The translations under genes and the position numbers were made by a program. The notes beneath the pieces were generated by a model, which worked only from the letters and a program-made list of their open reading frames with translations, did not search any database and had not been told where the DNA came from. A stretch of DNA of 64,000 nt from Desulforamulus ruminis DSM 2154 (GTDB taxonomy: Bacteria; Bacillota; Desulfotomaculia; Desulfotomaculales; Desulfotomaculaceae), in contig NC_015589.1 of the NCBI RefSeq assembly GCF_000215085.1, forward strand, positions 3,546,120-3,610,119. Direction: 5' to 3'. Positions 16,396-25,737 of this stretch are shown here, piece after piece (the stretch's first letter is position 1; each line of letters begins with the position of its first letter).

Positions 16396-17205
16396 TTATT
16401 CTTTGGGTTCAATTTTGGGATCCGCTGCCTGATCCTTCACAACCGCATTTGGCAGTCCCGATGCCGGTTCAGCATAAGCACGGTTAATGATATAGCGGTG
16501 GGCAAACATACCAACAGAGTGAAGCAGCTTGCTAAAGGGGAAAACAATTAGCAGAATCTGGACCAACAGCAGGTGAATGATGAACATTGGCTTATGCATA
16601 ACTTCCATATCGGGAGTTATGGAAGTAAAGGTTATTAAGTGTTGTATATAGTCACGAACCGGCTCGTAATGGATGCCCCATTCAGGAACAAAACGCATAA
16701 AGTTGCCGGCTGCAACAATACCAATCAAAAGTAGTAACATTACATAGTCACTGGGTGCTGAAATCACCCTAACTTCATTGATGCGAATTCTGCGATAAAG
16801 CAGATAAAAAAGCGCCAGCAAAAGAACAATCCCAAAGAACGTGCCCAGTAGGGTTGACAGCAATTCACTGGTTTCCACAGAAGTAAGCCCCACGTAAGCA
16901 AACTGCCTTCCCAGCAGACCGATACCCAAAACATGTCCGGCTAAGATGAAGAAAAGAGCAACGTGCATGATCCAGGCTCCTGCCCAAAGGGCTTTGTCAC
17001 TCTTAAAAAGGCTGCGGAAAAAAGTTGCCTCTTTCGCAATATCCAGCATGGCCCCTGCCTTGGTGGTTGGCGCCGGAGTCAAGGTTATATTATGAATAAT
17101 ACGTGCGTTAGCCCATCTGCCCAGTCTGTAAAGTAAGCCGATGATGAATACCGCCACAGAAATATAAGGCAATATCTGTAAAATAAAATAATTTATCATT
17201 GTCAA
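16396..17205 (-). CDS. NarI/DsrM-like membrane cytochrome b subunit
   Basis: 269 residues with about five or six transmembrane segments (e.g. VAVFIIGLLYRLGRWA, IMHVALFFILAGHVLGIGLL, YVMLLLLIGIVAAGNFM). Candidate haem ligands are His in MHVALFF, GHVLG, HKPMFIIH and LLHSVGMFAH. It belongs to the nitrate reductase gamma family, whose members in sulfate reducers pass electrons from menaquinone to an HdrD-like iron-sulfur protein. No such partner is next to it. Its ATG overlaps the stop of the TetR gene by 4 nt, so both are co-transcribed. Confidence 0.85.
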   Translation of the reverse strand: MTMINYFILQILPYISVAVFIIGLLYRLGRWANARIIHNITLTPAPTTKAGAMLDIAKEATFFRSLFKSDKALWAGAWIMHVALFFILAGHVLGIGLLGRQFAYVGLTSVETSELLSTLLGTFFGIVLLLALFYLLYRRIRINEVRVISAPSDYVMLLLLIGIVAAGNFMRFVPEWGIHYEPVRDYIQHLITFTSITPDMEVMHKPMFIIHLLLVQILLIVFPFSKLLHSVGMFAHRYIINRAYAEPASGLPNAVVKDQAADPKIEPKE

Positions 17206-17810
17206 TCTGTCTCCTTATTTAGAATAACTCCCTCAAAGAAGAGATTCAGTTTGTATTTCAAATTCTCTAAGAAGGGAATCCCTGTTTTGCTGGTCATAGA
17301 GGTTTTCAGAATCCCTTTAAACAATTCAACCATGATTTCTAAAGGAATATCCTTTCTAAACTCCCCCTTCTCCTGTCCTTCTTTGATAATTGATGAAATA
17401 ATCTCCTGAAACTCAATCATGTGTGGCGGATGTCTGTGAGTATGTTTGTTACTGCGGTAAAAGTGCATGTACATCATAAGTAACTTTCGGTTCTCTTCAT
17501 AGGTTTTTCCGATGGTCATAAGTAAATTGGATAACTTAGAGGCCGCATTCATATTTGCCTCTTTGGTATTTTCAAAAGTTTGTTGTGCCCCATTAATCTT
17601 TTCTGCTAAACAATATTTTAAGATATCTTCTTTGGATTCAAAATAATTATAAAAAGTACCCACACCCAGATCGGCTTTATCCATGATTTCGGCTATGGTG
17701 GTTTCAGCAAAACCCTTGTCCAAAAACATTTCCAAAGCAATTTCCGAAATGCTTTTCTTGGCACGTAACTTTTTTCTATCTCGTCTGCTCAGATCCTCAC
17801 TCATCACCAT
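17202..17810 (-). CDS. TetR/AcrR family regulator
   Basis: 202 residues. N-terminal TetR helix-turn-helix: AKKSISEIALEMFLDKGF, then ETTIAEIMDKADLGVGTFYN and YFESKEDIL. The C-terminal helical part would bind a ligand; family unknown. First gene of a two-gene operon with the cytochrome b. Palindromes in its upstream region suggest autoregulation. Start at ATG 17810; an alternative ATG lies two codons in. Confidence 0.92.
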   Translation of the reverse strand: MVMSEDLSRRDRKKLRAKKSISEIALEMFLDKGFAETTIAEIMDKADLGVGTFYNYFESKEDILKYCLAEKINGAQQTFENTKEANMNAASKLSNLLMTIGKTYEENRKLLMMYMHFYRSNKHTHRHPPHMIEFQEIISSIIKEGQEKGEFRKDIPLEIMVELFKGILKTSMTSKTGIPFLENLKYKLNLFFEGVILNKETD

Positions 17811-17832
17811 ATAACCTCCAAAAAATGATCAT

Positions 17833-17847
17833 ATTCATAATATGAAT
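17833..17847. promoter_or_regulatory. Candidate TetR operator
   Basis: Perfect palindrome ATTCATA-A-TATGAAT just upstream of the TetR gene. The adjoining GAATTAGTTCATAT is repeated in similar form (GAATTAGTTTTATGA) at 17901-17915, and TCATATTCCGTCATATGA occurs near 17922-17939. The rest of 17811-18131 holds no recognisable gene. Confidence 0.55.
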
Positions 17848-18131
17848 TAGTTCATATTTAATTGTAGCGAATAATGATGGATCCGTCAACAACAGTTCCT
17901 GAATTAGTTTTATGAACCAAATCATATTCCGTCATATGATCGTTGGTATTGAAGGAAGCATTCTTAATATTATCTTTATTTTTAGCACTTTTGTTTTTAT
18001 TAACAGGGCAATATTACCTAAATTTTATTTATAACTAAATACGGAGTAATCCGGTGATTTCAGATGACAAAGTTACAAATATTAATATATAAAACAGACT
18101 TACAGAAAATTGCAGACTTTTTGCGACGAAA

Positions 18132-18154
18132 AAACCCACCTGGCAGGCGGGTTT
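18132..18154 (-). terminator. Rho-independent terminator
   Basis: On the minus strand AAACCCGCC-TGCCA-GGTGGGTTT followed by TTT: strong stem with one mismatch, about 60 nt after the stop of the beta-propeller-like gene. Confidence 0.75.
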
Positions 18155-18212
18155 AGGTCTTTAGTTACAGATTTGTTATTCTCTTTGAGCCCATCACTTT
18201 TAAAGCCTAAAC

Positions 18213-19037
18213 TTATTTTACTAAAATTGCATATACTTCCTTAGAAGGCAATGTTATAAATTTACTTACCTTTTCACGAGCATTAAACACATTAACACCA
18301 CAATCTAATGAAATATTTAACCTGTTTTGTCTTGAAACTTCAATATTTCTACTTTCACTCTGTCCAATATATATAAAATCATTATTAACTGCCAGTCCTC
18401 TAGTATAACCTAACCCCTGAAAAATTGTGTTGCCATTTTCCATCACCTCAAAATCTGCTGAATTACAATATAAAATCCTCTCATCCTTTGTAATCACACT
18501 ATGAGGATGCTTTAAATCGCAGAACACAGTATTGACGTATGATAAATTTAATAAAGAATACTCTTTTATCAGGCCAAAATAAGCAGAGCTTTTTCTCCAT
18601 TCATCTGAGCCTGAAAACATGGAAACGTAAATACTTTCTTTATCTATACATATATCATTCAAGTGATTGACATCGTAGTCTTCCTGTGACATTTTTATCT
18701 CTTCTATTTTTACTAAATCCGGCAATCTATAAACGCCCACAGCATTTCTTCTGCTCTCAACAATATATGCTTTTTCATCTCGAACAGCTACTCCATGAAG
18801 GTCTAATATTTCTTCTGTTTTGTAATTTTTAATTGTTTGATAGTTAGAATCCAATAATAAAATTTCACTTGAATTAGCAACTAACACATAATTATCTGCA
18901 TATTTAGCAATTCCCCTGCAATTTGCCTCTAAGACTTTTTTAATATGATAGGTTTGTTCATCAAAAGATATTTCATATAACCCACCCATTAAGTTGCAAC
19001 AAGTAACAAGAACTTTACATGAGTCAAATTTAAACAA
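18213..19037 (-). CDS. Beta-propeller-like protein (DUF4915/TIGR03032-like)
   Basis: 274 residues with repeated beta-strand units of about 40-45 residues (VLVTCCNLMGGLYEISFD, NYVLVANSSEILLLDS, LHGVAVRDEKAYIVESRRN, LNDICIDKESIYVSMFSGS, RGLAVNNDFIYIGQSESRN). This fits a six-bladed propeller of the TIGR03032/DUF4915 type. No signal peptide. Role unknown; relatives are often found near surface-glycan genes, but nothing of that sort is adjacent. Its own terminator lies downstream. Confidence 0.6.
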   Translation of the reverse strand: MFKFDSCKVLVTCCNLMGGLYEISFDEQTYHIKKVLEANCRGIAKYADNYVLVANSSEILLLDSNYQTIKNYKTEEILDLHGVAVRDEKAYIVESRRNAVGVYRLPDLVKIEEIKMSQEDYDVNHLNDICIDKESIYVSMFSGSDEWRKSSAYFGLIKEYSLLNLSYVNTVFCDLKHPHSVITKDERILYCNSADFEVMENGNTIFQGLGYTRGLAVNNDFIYIGQSESRNIEVSRQNRLNISLDCGVNVFNAREKVSKFITLPSKEVYAILVK

Positions 19038-19436
19038 GGAAGTTCCCCCTTTAATCCGATAAATCAGATTAAGACCCTAAGAAGATAAATTTTTGCAAAA
19101 TTGTTCTGTTATCATCAATTTTATATGAGTTGATTTACCATATTTTGAAAATCTATAGGCCACAACTTTTTTGCTCTAAAATATTCAAGGACTTCTGTAA
19201 ATGCCCCTCATTGTCAAGACACAAATTTTGGCCATATGTCTTTATAACTATAATTAAAGGAAAATGGAGAATGAGTGACCCACATTATCTAGACGACCAT
19301 GCAGAAGATAACGTACAATAAAGTGCACAAAAAGAAAAAGACAAGCTTGAGGTCATTTGGTAGAATAAATTCGCCAAAGGAGCCCACAAACAAGTCTAAG
19401 GAAGCTGTACAGCTGCGGGAAAGATTTTAATTGTTA
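19038..19436. other. Intergenic stretch without supported gene
   Basis: AT-rich. Short reading frames on the plus strand lack ribosome binding sites and resemble degraded sequence. No direct repeats, so no CRISPR array here although the stretch borders the cas operon. Confidence 0.6.
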
Positions 19437-21659
19437 TTAGTCATTTTTTCCTGTGTTAACCATATTCATTAACTTCACTTTCCAAGCGGGTAAATCCTTG
19501 ACCTGCAGTTCATTATGATTATCCGTTGCAGATATTTCGCAGCCCGTTACGGTCTTTGACCGGGAACTTTTACTTTTTCCCCCATTTTCTGTAATACCGG
19601 ACGAACCAGAAGATTTATTGCTTCTCCTCACTGTGGCCCGTCTGACTACTTTTCCTTCGACGACATCCTTCACCGAACTTAGTGGATGAAGTCCTTTGTA
19701 TTCATTATTTTTTTCTCCGTTAGCTTGTCGTTCAATTTCCATGTACCTTACCTGCTCATTACGCAGCACTTGCTTTGCCATCATTAAAAAGGACTGCACA
19801 TGAGGCTCCTGTCTAATGTCAATTTGATATTTTTCTTGCATATATTTCCAATAGGCTTGAATGTATTTTTCCGGACAGCCGGGTTTCAAATAATCTGAAG
19901 CAAAAGTAAGGCGGCTCCCATATTTTATCGCCAAATCCTCAAGCTGCAATATGACCTCCTCTCGTTTCAGCTTCATGCGGCCATAACCGTAAGGTTTTCC
20001 CTTTCCGATTTGCACTTTGCTTTCCGCTTCCAGCATAATAGCCCATAAAAGCAGACCCAATTCATCCTGGGCAAGGTTGGAAAAACGTATCCGGCCTTGA
20101 AAGTATGTATCCTTTGGTAAGGGTCGCAAATAGGATAAAATTCTGTCGTTTTTCTTATGGTTTTTTTCAAGGCGCTCTTCCTCTTTAAACCAGTAGCGCT
20201 TCATGCCACGGATGGTAAAGTTAGGTTCATTGTATGTTGCCAATTCTCCGGTGCTAGGGGCATCCGGCTGCTTTAAATACAGGGGATAAGCCGTCGCCTT
20301 CGGCTCGGCAAGGATCAAAGGAATGGGGTCCATCTCACACGGGTTGCCAACGGCCTGCATATCCTCAAAGGAAATACGGCTTTTGTAAGCCTGAACGGCG
20401 TCCGGCTCTGCCAATTCTCCATCGTTAGAAGAAGGATACGCGCTGAAACCAAACAGGCTCTTGCAGTAATCCAGTTGATCCCCCGCACGAAAGGCTTGAG
20501 GGATGCCTTGATGCACGCTATAATCGTAGAAAATACGCAAATACGGTGTAAAACCAAAATACGTGATCTTTCCGGCAGTCTCCACATAGAAAATGGGTTT
20601 GCGCCTGCCCGCTTCCTCGGGCAAATGGTAAAATTCATATTCCTTGTCCAGTCTTTCGTTGCCTTTATATTTCTTACGTATCAAATCGGTATTATAGGCA
20701 TCGACATAGGTCTTGTCAATGGCCCGTCCGGGGATATTCTCTTCAGCCGCTCGAATAATATAGTGCGTTAATTTGCCCGATTTCCCCGCGTACATATACC
20801 CCGATGAAAGAAGATAGCCCTCTTCCATCTGACCTTCTGCTGAAACGGCATCTTTTATTACAATCTTGCCAACCTTTCCCTTGGCAGCATCCATGGTGTA
20901 GCAGACCGGTACATAATAAGGCCTATACCCGTGCTTATCGTAGTATTCTTTATTTATGTCTTGCGGTGTCAATTTGTTTATGTCCTGCTCCCAAAACTCT
21001 TTTTTATACATCAATTTAACCTTGTCTGGAGGAAGCTTCATTCTTCTCAGATGCCTTTCAGAAATCCGGTACATTTGGACCCCTTTTTTATCCTGCTGAG
21101 CCGGAAAGATGTAGTATTTCCCATCCTCTCCTTTTTCCACATAGCCCGCCTTCAATTTATCCGGTAATGCTCCCCGTTCCTGCTGCTGGGCGCTTTGTAT
21201 ATTGTGCGAAACAATACCAAGGTTGGCTCGATACTGTGCTTTAAGCCTTTGATTTCGACTGGCCATATCCCGGTACAGAAACCATTGGTTTTCGATATCA
21301 TCACGATAATTGCACATGCCCAATATCTGGATATGACTGCGAATCATCCCCCGCATACTGCTGCCCGGAATTGCAAAACCTTGGTGGTTACGAAAAAACC
21401 CTTCTTCCTTATGCCCGATAAATACCGGCGTTTCCGCCTTCCATTTCAAGTCAATGCTGCCGCTTAGCAATCCGTCCCCATAACGATCATGGGGAGGCAG
21501 TTGCTCAAAACCGTCATACCGGGCAACCCAGCGCCGGGGAAAATCAATAAAATTGTACGGCGCGCCCACATATTCGAAATTCCCCTTACTTTGCCTGGCG
21601 TCATGGGAGGAGTTGGAAGATTTATCTGACGGATGCTGATCCCGATTAAATTTAGCCAT
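19437..21659 (-). CDS. Type III-D RAMP protein, TIGR03986/All1473-like
   Basis: 740 residues. A Cas7-type RAMP domain begins near residue 65 (PVFIGHKEEGFFRNHQG, then AIPGSSMRGMIRSHI, the glycine-rich IPGSS signature). A second RAMP-like half follows, ending with GKGKPYGYGRMKLK around residue 560. The last ~170 residues are charged and partly low in complexity. Large RAMPs of this kind are an identifying part of type III-D modules. At the position where Csm3-like proteins have the RNA-cleaving Asp, this protein has no Asp (HKEEGFFRNHQG). It starts 1 nt after the csx19 stop and is the last gene of the operon. Confidence 0.8.
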   Translation of the reverse strand: MAKFNRDQHPSDKSSNSSHDARQSKGNFEYVGAPYNFIDFPRRWVARYDGFEQLPPHDRYGDGLLSGSIDLKWKAETPVFIGHKEEGFFRNHQGFAIPGSSMRGMIRSHIQILGMCNYRDDIENQWFLYRDMASRNQRLKAQYRANLGIVSHNIQSAQQQERGALPDKLKAGYVEKGEDGKYYIFPAQQDKKGVQMYRISERHLRRMKLPPDKVKLMYKKEFWEQDINKLTPQDINKEYYDKHGYRPYYVPVCYTMDAAKGKVGKIVIKDAVSAEGQMEEGYLLSSGYMYAGKSGKLTHYIIRAAEENIPGRAIDKTYVDAYNTDLIRKKYKGNERLDKEYEFYHLPEEAGRRKPIFYVETAGKITYFGFTPYLRIFYDYSVHQGIPQAFRAGDQLDYCKSLFGFSAYPSSNDGELAEPDAVQAYKSRISFEDMQAVGNPCEMDPIPLILAEPKATAYPLYLKQPDAPSTGELATYNEPNFTIRGMKRYWFKEEERLEKNHKKNDRILSYLRPLPKDTYFQGRIRFSNLAQDELGLLLWAIMLEAESKVQIGKGKPYGYGRMKLKREEVILQLEDLAIKYGSRLTFASDYLKPGCPEKYIQAYWKYMQEKYQIDIRQEPHVQSFLMMAKQVLRNEQVRYMEIERQANGEKNNEYKGLHPLSSVKDVVEGKVVRRATVRRSNKSSGSSGITENGGKSKSSRSKTVTGCEISATDNHNELQVKDLPAWKVKLMNMVNTGKND

Positions 21660-21660
21660 G

Positions 21661-22089
21661 TCACTCGCCTCCCTTTGATGATCCCAAATTCGCTTCCAGT
21701 TTCAACGGTCTTGTGTACACAACATGAAACTGTCCATCCTCATCCGCTTCCAAATAGTTGCGAATACAAAGCGTTTTCCCAAAATCGTCCATCCTCTGAA
21801 TAAATTGGCGTTCATCCAAACATTCCTCAGTCCCCGTTTCAGTACACCAAATGACCTGCCAGCCATGATCCAGCCGGTAGAAATGCACGGCTACCGTTTC
21901 GCCGAACCAATAGGCTTCAAACAACTGCTCCATCTCAATTTCCCGGGGAGACGGCGCATGATAAGGATATGCTTCTATATGGTCCCAATAATAGAGTAGC
22001 GCCTGGGTCATTCCTTGATCCGCAAGCCATTCCTTACTCACTTCGGACGGGGCGACCGGCGTCAATTTAACTCCTTGGGTCTTGTCCAT
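21661..22089 (-). CDS. csx19: Csx19-like type III-D protein
   Basis: 142 residues from the ATG at 22089 (MDKTQGVKLTPV), which follows the preceding stop by two bases and has GGAGTG upstream. It has the TIGR03984/Csx19 pattern of a central LFEAYWFGETVAVHFYRLDHGW followed by short strands and a C-terminal YLEADEDGQFHVVYTRPLKL. Function unknown; found only in type III-D modules, probably a complex subunit. Identification rests on pattern and context. Confidence 0.6.
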   Translation of the reverse strand: MDKTQGVKLTPVAPSEVSKEWLADQGMTQALLYYWDHIEAYPYHAPSPREIEMEQLFEAYWFGETVAVHFYRLDHGWQVIWCTETGTEECLDERQFIQRMDDFGKTLCIRNYLEADEDGQFHVVYTRPLKLEANLGSSKGGE

Positions 22090-22091
22090 GT

Positions 22092-23429
22092 TTAACTCAC
22101 TCCTTTTAACGCACAAATCCAATGATTGGCCAAATTTTCATTATCCACCCGGCGGTCGCCGAAATGAACCGTCACCTTCCCCTCCGGCGTGGCAATCTGC
22201 AAATTTTCCCCACACAGATAGCCCCGCCCGTTGGCAGAGCCGCTTCCCAATGCGAAGCCCTTTTCAGCCAAATCCCGCAGCGCCAATAACAGCGCTCCGG
22301 CAATCGCTTCATAATCCTTCCCTTGTTTACCGGGCTGCAAAAACAAATCAAAAGTAACTTTTCCCCGAACTGTTCTTTCCTGTTTTAATGCCCCGTTTAT
22401 CACACCGCCGGTAAATTTATCAATGTGAATTCCAAAATAGTCTACCCATTGCCGCTCCAATTGTTGATCTTCTTCAATCATGGCGTCCATTACCTGGACA
22501 ATACCCCCATACCGGTCGCCATTGGCTTTTTTATCTCCTGGCGACGGCTCCGCATCGCTCCCAAAAGCTTGTTCTTCCAATTCGGGACGACCGTAATAAT
22601 GCACAATGCGGCATAATTGGTGGCGAAGGGCCCCTTTCCAACTGGTTCCCGGGATATACCACTTGCCATCTGCCGTACGAATAGGAGCTGCGTCCGGTTC
22701 TCCCGGCCAGGAAAATTCATCCCCGCGAATCAATAATGGAGAAACGATTTTAGCCTTCAAGGTGTACCTATAACCGGGCAGGGAAACATTCTCATCCATA
22801 ATCCTTTTCATCCACCGCCCCTTGAGCGTGGTTGTTTGCTCCCCGTCCTCCTGCAAAAAATCAAAGTAATCGTCCAGCTGATTTAAATTATAAGTATTCC
22901 TATAGATATGGTTAATGGACAGCCGTCCACCGCCGGCATTCTTGAAAGCTCCCAGGCGAACAATGCCTTGATGTAAGGCTTGCAAGCACTTTTCTATGGC
23001 CTGAGCATAGGCTTGGTTCTGTTCTTCATGGGCCGCAGTCCACACCAGTCTACCTCGAAATACGGCTCCCGGAGCAATATATATCCGTTCCAATTTGTCT
23101 ACAGCCGCACCGGCGGCTCCATGAATACGCACACCCGGGCGCTCTTCCCTAAGGGCTATTTTTTCACTAACCAGATCGTGAACATACAAATTCGATGGGC
23201 GTCTTCCATCCGGCTTAGGACTGCCAAACAAGGAGAGCCATACCTGGCGTTCCACTGCACCGCTTTGTTTCAACCAGGCTCGCAACGCTCCCCCCAAAGA
23301 ACTGCCCGGGATCATAGCGCAACCGCTTTCCCCATCCATGAGCAGTTCTCCATCCTGGTCTCCCACATGCAAAGGTCCGACATTTGTTGCTTCAAAAAGC
23401 AGTACGGTCACATACTGTTTCCAACTCAT
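22092..23429 (-). CDS. Tandem-RAMP (double Cas7/Csm3-like) protein, type III-D
   Basis: 445 residues made of two Cas7-like domains. The first has MIPGSSLGGALR (~39-50) with Asp32 just before and a Gly-rich loop FKNAGGGRL (~162). The second has YIPGTSWKGALRH (~258-270) preceded by Asp246 and ends with the loop LGSGSANGRGYL. Both domains keep an acidic residue where Csm3 uses Asp for cutting target RNA every 6 nt. Fused Cas7 domains are found in types III-D and III-E. The ATG overlaps the csx10 stop by 4 nt. Confidence 0.8.
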   Translation of the reverse strand: MSWKQYVTVLLFEATNVGPLHVGDQDGELLMDGESGCAMIPGSSLGGALRAWLKQSGAVERQVWLSLFGSPKPDGRRPSNLYVHDLVSEKIALREERPGVRIHGAAGAAVDKLERIYIAPGAVFRGRLVWTAAHEEQNQAYAQAIEKCLQALHQGIVRLGAFKNAGGGRLSINHIYRNTYNLNQLDDYFDFLQEDGEQTTTLKGRWMKRIMDENVSLPGYRYTLKAKIVSPLLIRGDEFSWPGEPDAAPIRTADGKWYIPGTSWKGALRHQLCRIVHYYGRPELEEQAFGSDAEPSPGDKKANGDRYGGIVQVMDAMIEEDQQLERQWVDYFGIHIDKFTGGVINGALKQERTVRGKVTFDLFLQPGKQGKDYEAIAGALLLALRDLAEKGFALGSGSANGRGYLCGENLQIATPEGKVTVHFGDRRVDNENLANHWICALKGVS

Positions 23430-25066
23430 ACTTTCTGCCTCCTTTGCTTCTTAAAATTAGCTAATCTTCGACGTTCCCGCACGTATTGATATAACATTTC
23501 CATGTTGAGGCAATACACCTCTTCTTTAGACAACAAGACCTTGGCCTCCTGTCCCGCAATACTCAACTCCGGCAACTGTAAGGAATGGATCAGTTCATCC
23601 ACGTCATCCGCCTGCCGTATATAGCTGTGGATTTGCTCCAACCACGGTTTTTTGCCAATTCGTGCGTCCCTTAGCGAATGCAATACCCTTTGATTGGCTC
23701 TTTCGGTTTCTTCGCTTTTCCCTTTTTGCTCCTTCCCCCGCTTCTCCAAATACAGGATATATTGTTCAATTTCCGCCTTACCCGCATCCGGCGCCAGCCC
23801 TTTCGCACGATTAAAAAGATCCATCCATTGTGCCAGTTGTGATGATGAAATCGCTTTGTCATCGCTATCCTGGGACCATTCCAAAATCCGGTTTTCCAAA
23901 CCAGCACGAATTCGCTGCATCATCACGCGCTTGAGCATCTGCTGTACTTGCCTGAGTTCTTCCTGATTAAGCCGGAAGTCCGAAACCTGCCGGGACATGG
24001 GCAGAGCCTCTCCTTTGCCCACCAACTCCACTTTCATGTCCGGTAATAAGGCAATCCGTCCAAACCCGTCAACACGTCTTTCCCCAATCCCCTGGTGCAA
24101 AAACTGCTCCGCTTTTGATTGATCTATGTTGCCTTCATAACGAAATTTAAAGATACTTCCTTTCCGGATTGCCTGCTGCTTCGGCAGCCGCGCACCCCAT
24201 TTCTGATTAAATCCATCCGTAGTAATGGTTTGTACGGCAGCAGACTCCAGAAAAGCCTTATCCACACCTAGACCTGCCGCCAAAATGTGCTCCGGTATTC
24301 GTGAACTTAAACGTCCTTTTTCATCCCGGACGATAATATCGGATAGACAATAGACATAAAGCGTCTGGGAAAAAACCGGCCAATTATCTCCATATTCAGG
24401 ATTTTCTGTCCGTCTGGTTACACTGATCACCCGGCATTTGCCGTAGCCATTACTTTTGGAACCGCCTAAATAAATGATTTTATTGGTAAATGACTGCAGA
24501 AATGTCTTGATCTCGTCATCTTCATGGTCCACAGCCACTACAGCAATAAAGGTTTGCCCTGCGGCAATGGCTTCATAGCGATACAAGCGGGTTTGTTCCC
24601 CCTGCAAGTTAATGTGCAGTTTAGCCGTCATTTTCGTTTGATGCCAGGTAATTTGTTCCGCAGTCCAATCCGAAATAAAACCGGCGGCAGGCAACCGTTC
24701 CATCTGTTCGCCAATCAAGTGGTCCAGTGAGTTAACTACAGGCGCCGGCTGATTCTGCTCGCTAAAAAGCTTCCGGTTATTCTTGGTCATACAAAGGCAG
24801 GCCGGGAATGGCCGGCTTCTTTGTCCGTCAATACTTATATAACCATTGAGAAACCTTAAATCCCCTTCCAGCCATCGCTTGCGCATTAGACTGTCTCTAC
24901 ACAATTGAATTTCAGGTTTTTCCCGCACATAAGCTCCAATAAATGCACCCCGTAAAGCAGAACCCGCGATATAATCAAGGGCTGTCTCATTATCTGCCTG
25001 AGACCCCGTTCCCCCCATCTTAAGAGGCTGGAGCGTCTTCAACTCATAGTAATAATAAACGGTCAT
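23426..25066 (-). CDS. csx10: Csx10 (Cas5-like RAMP) with long helical C-terminus
   Basis: 546 residues from the ATG at 25066, which overlaps the preceding stop (ATGA). The N-terminal RAMP fold (LKTLQPLKMGGTGSQADN, then YIAGSALRGAFIGAYV) is typical of Csx10, the Cas5-group subunit that holds the crRNA 5' handle in III-D complexes. A second RAMP-like half ends in GERRVDGFGRIALLPD (~330). Residues ~370-546 are nearly all helical and charged (LRQVQQMLKRVMMQRIRAG and following) and may replace a separate Cas11/Csm2 small subunit, which I do not find in the operon. Confidence 0.82.
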   Translation of the reverse strand: MTVYYYYELKTLQPLKMGGTGSQADNETALDYIAGSALRGAFIGAYVREKPEIQLCRDSLMRKRWLEGDLRFLNGYISIDGQRSRPFPACLCMTKNNRKLFSEQNQPAPVVNSLDHLIGEQMERLPAAGFISDWTAEQITWHQTKMTAKLHINLQGEQTRLYRYEAIAAGQTFIAVVAVDHEDDEIKTFLQSFTNKIIYLGGSKSNGYGKCRVISVTRRTENPEYGDNWPVFSQTLYVYCLSDIIVRDEKGRLSSRIPEHILAAGLGVDKAFLESAAVQTITTDGFNQKWGARLPKQQAIRKGSIFKFRYEGNIDQSKAEQFLHQGIGERRVDGFGRIALLPDMKVELVGKGEALPMSRQVSDFRLNQEELRQVQQMLKRVMMQRIRAGLENRILEWSQDSDDKAISSSQLAQWMDLFNRAKGLAPDAGKAEIEQYILYLEKRGKEQKGKSEETERANQRVLHSLRDARIGKKPWLEQIHSYIRQADDVDELIHSLQLPELSIAGQEAKVLLSKEEVYCLNMEMLYQYVRERRRLANFKKQRRQKV

Positions 25067-25737
25067 GATGTAGTCACCCACTCCCGTAATTCCTGAATAT
25101 ACTTTGCTGTGACATCCGTTCCTTTATGGATTAAGGCACAACGAACCCATCCCTTGCCGCGGTGTTTCATTGTTCCCAAATAGCGGAGACTGCTTAATCC
25201 CGCAGCCAATAGTCCAATTTCATGTCCACGCAAGCAATCCAAACCGTCAATCTCCGCCTCCAGCACAAGATCCTTCCGAATTATTCGAAATTTACGCAAA
25301 GACCTTTTTTCTACCGTGCCCGTCTCGTCATTGATCGCTGTAAACCTGCGTATATCTGTCATGGAATTGAACACTTCGGAAGAAGTAAGCTGTTGTTTTT
25401 GAATTGCCGTAGCAAACAAAGCACGGATGGCCGGCGCTACTTGCGCATCGTTCAAATGAATTGCACCCGGCAGAGCATTAGTTATACCTCCCTGCCCGAA
25501 ACAACGGTCAACAACAGCAGCCAGTTCAGCAGCCTTTGCCCTTGACGCCGCCCCTTGACCCAACACCTTGGCCGCCAGTTTTGTTTGCTCCAGCCAATGG
25601 CCTTTCAGCGTTCTCGATCCATAGTAAGGAAAACCATAGTCATCATGCAAAACCTCCAGATCCACTTCCCCCGGCGTAGATTGCCCGCTGCCGAATATGG
25701 CCTCCGATTTCAAATGAATTCGTGCTGACCAACTCAT
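25063..25737 (-). CDS. Csm3-like RAMP (Cas7 group), type III-D
   Basis: 224 residues. Single RAMP domain: RIHLKSEAIFGSGQSTPGEV, then Asp26 and Asp32/33 in EVDLEVLHDDYG before GSRTLKGHW, and the C-terminal Gly-rich loop YLGTMKHRGKGWVRC. It is a backbone subunit that binds crRNA, with the acidic residues as candidates for target RNA cleavage. Overlaps cas10 stop by 4 nt and csx10 start by 4 nt. Confidence 0.8.
   Translation of the reverse strand: MSWSARIHLKSEAIFGSGQSTPGEVDLEVLHDDYGFPYYGSRTLKGHWLEQTKLAAKVLGQGAASRAKAAELAAVVDRCFGQGGITNALPGAIHLNDAQVAPAIRALFATAIQKQQLTSSEVFNSMTDIRRFTAINDETGTVEKRSLRKFRIIRKDLVLEAEIDGLDCLRGHEIGLLAAGLSSLRYLGTMKHRGKGWVRCALIHKGTDVTAKYIQELREWVTTS

Noticed and set aside
19130-19321. 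63-codon plus-strand ORF
   Set aside because: No ribosome binding site, odd composition; likely degraded sequence.
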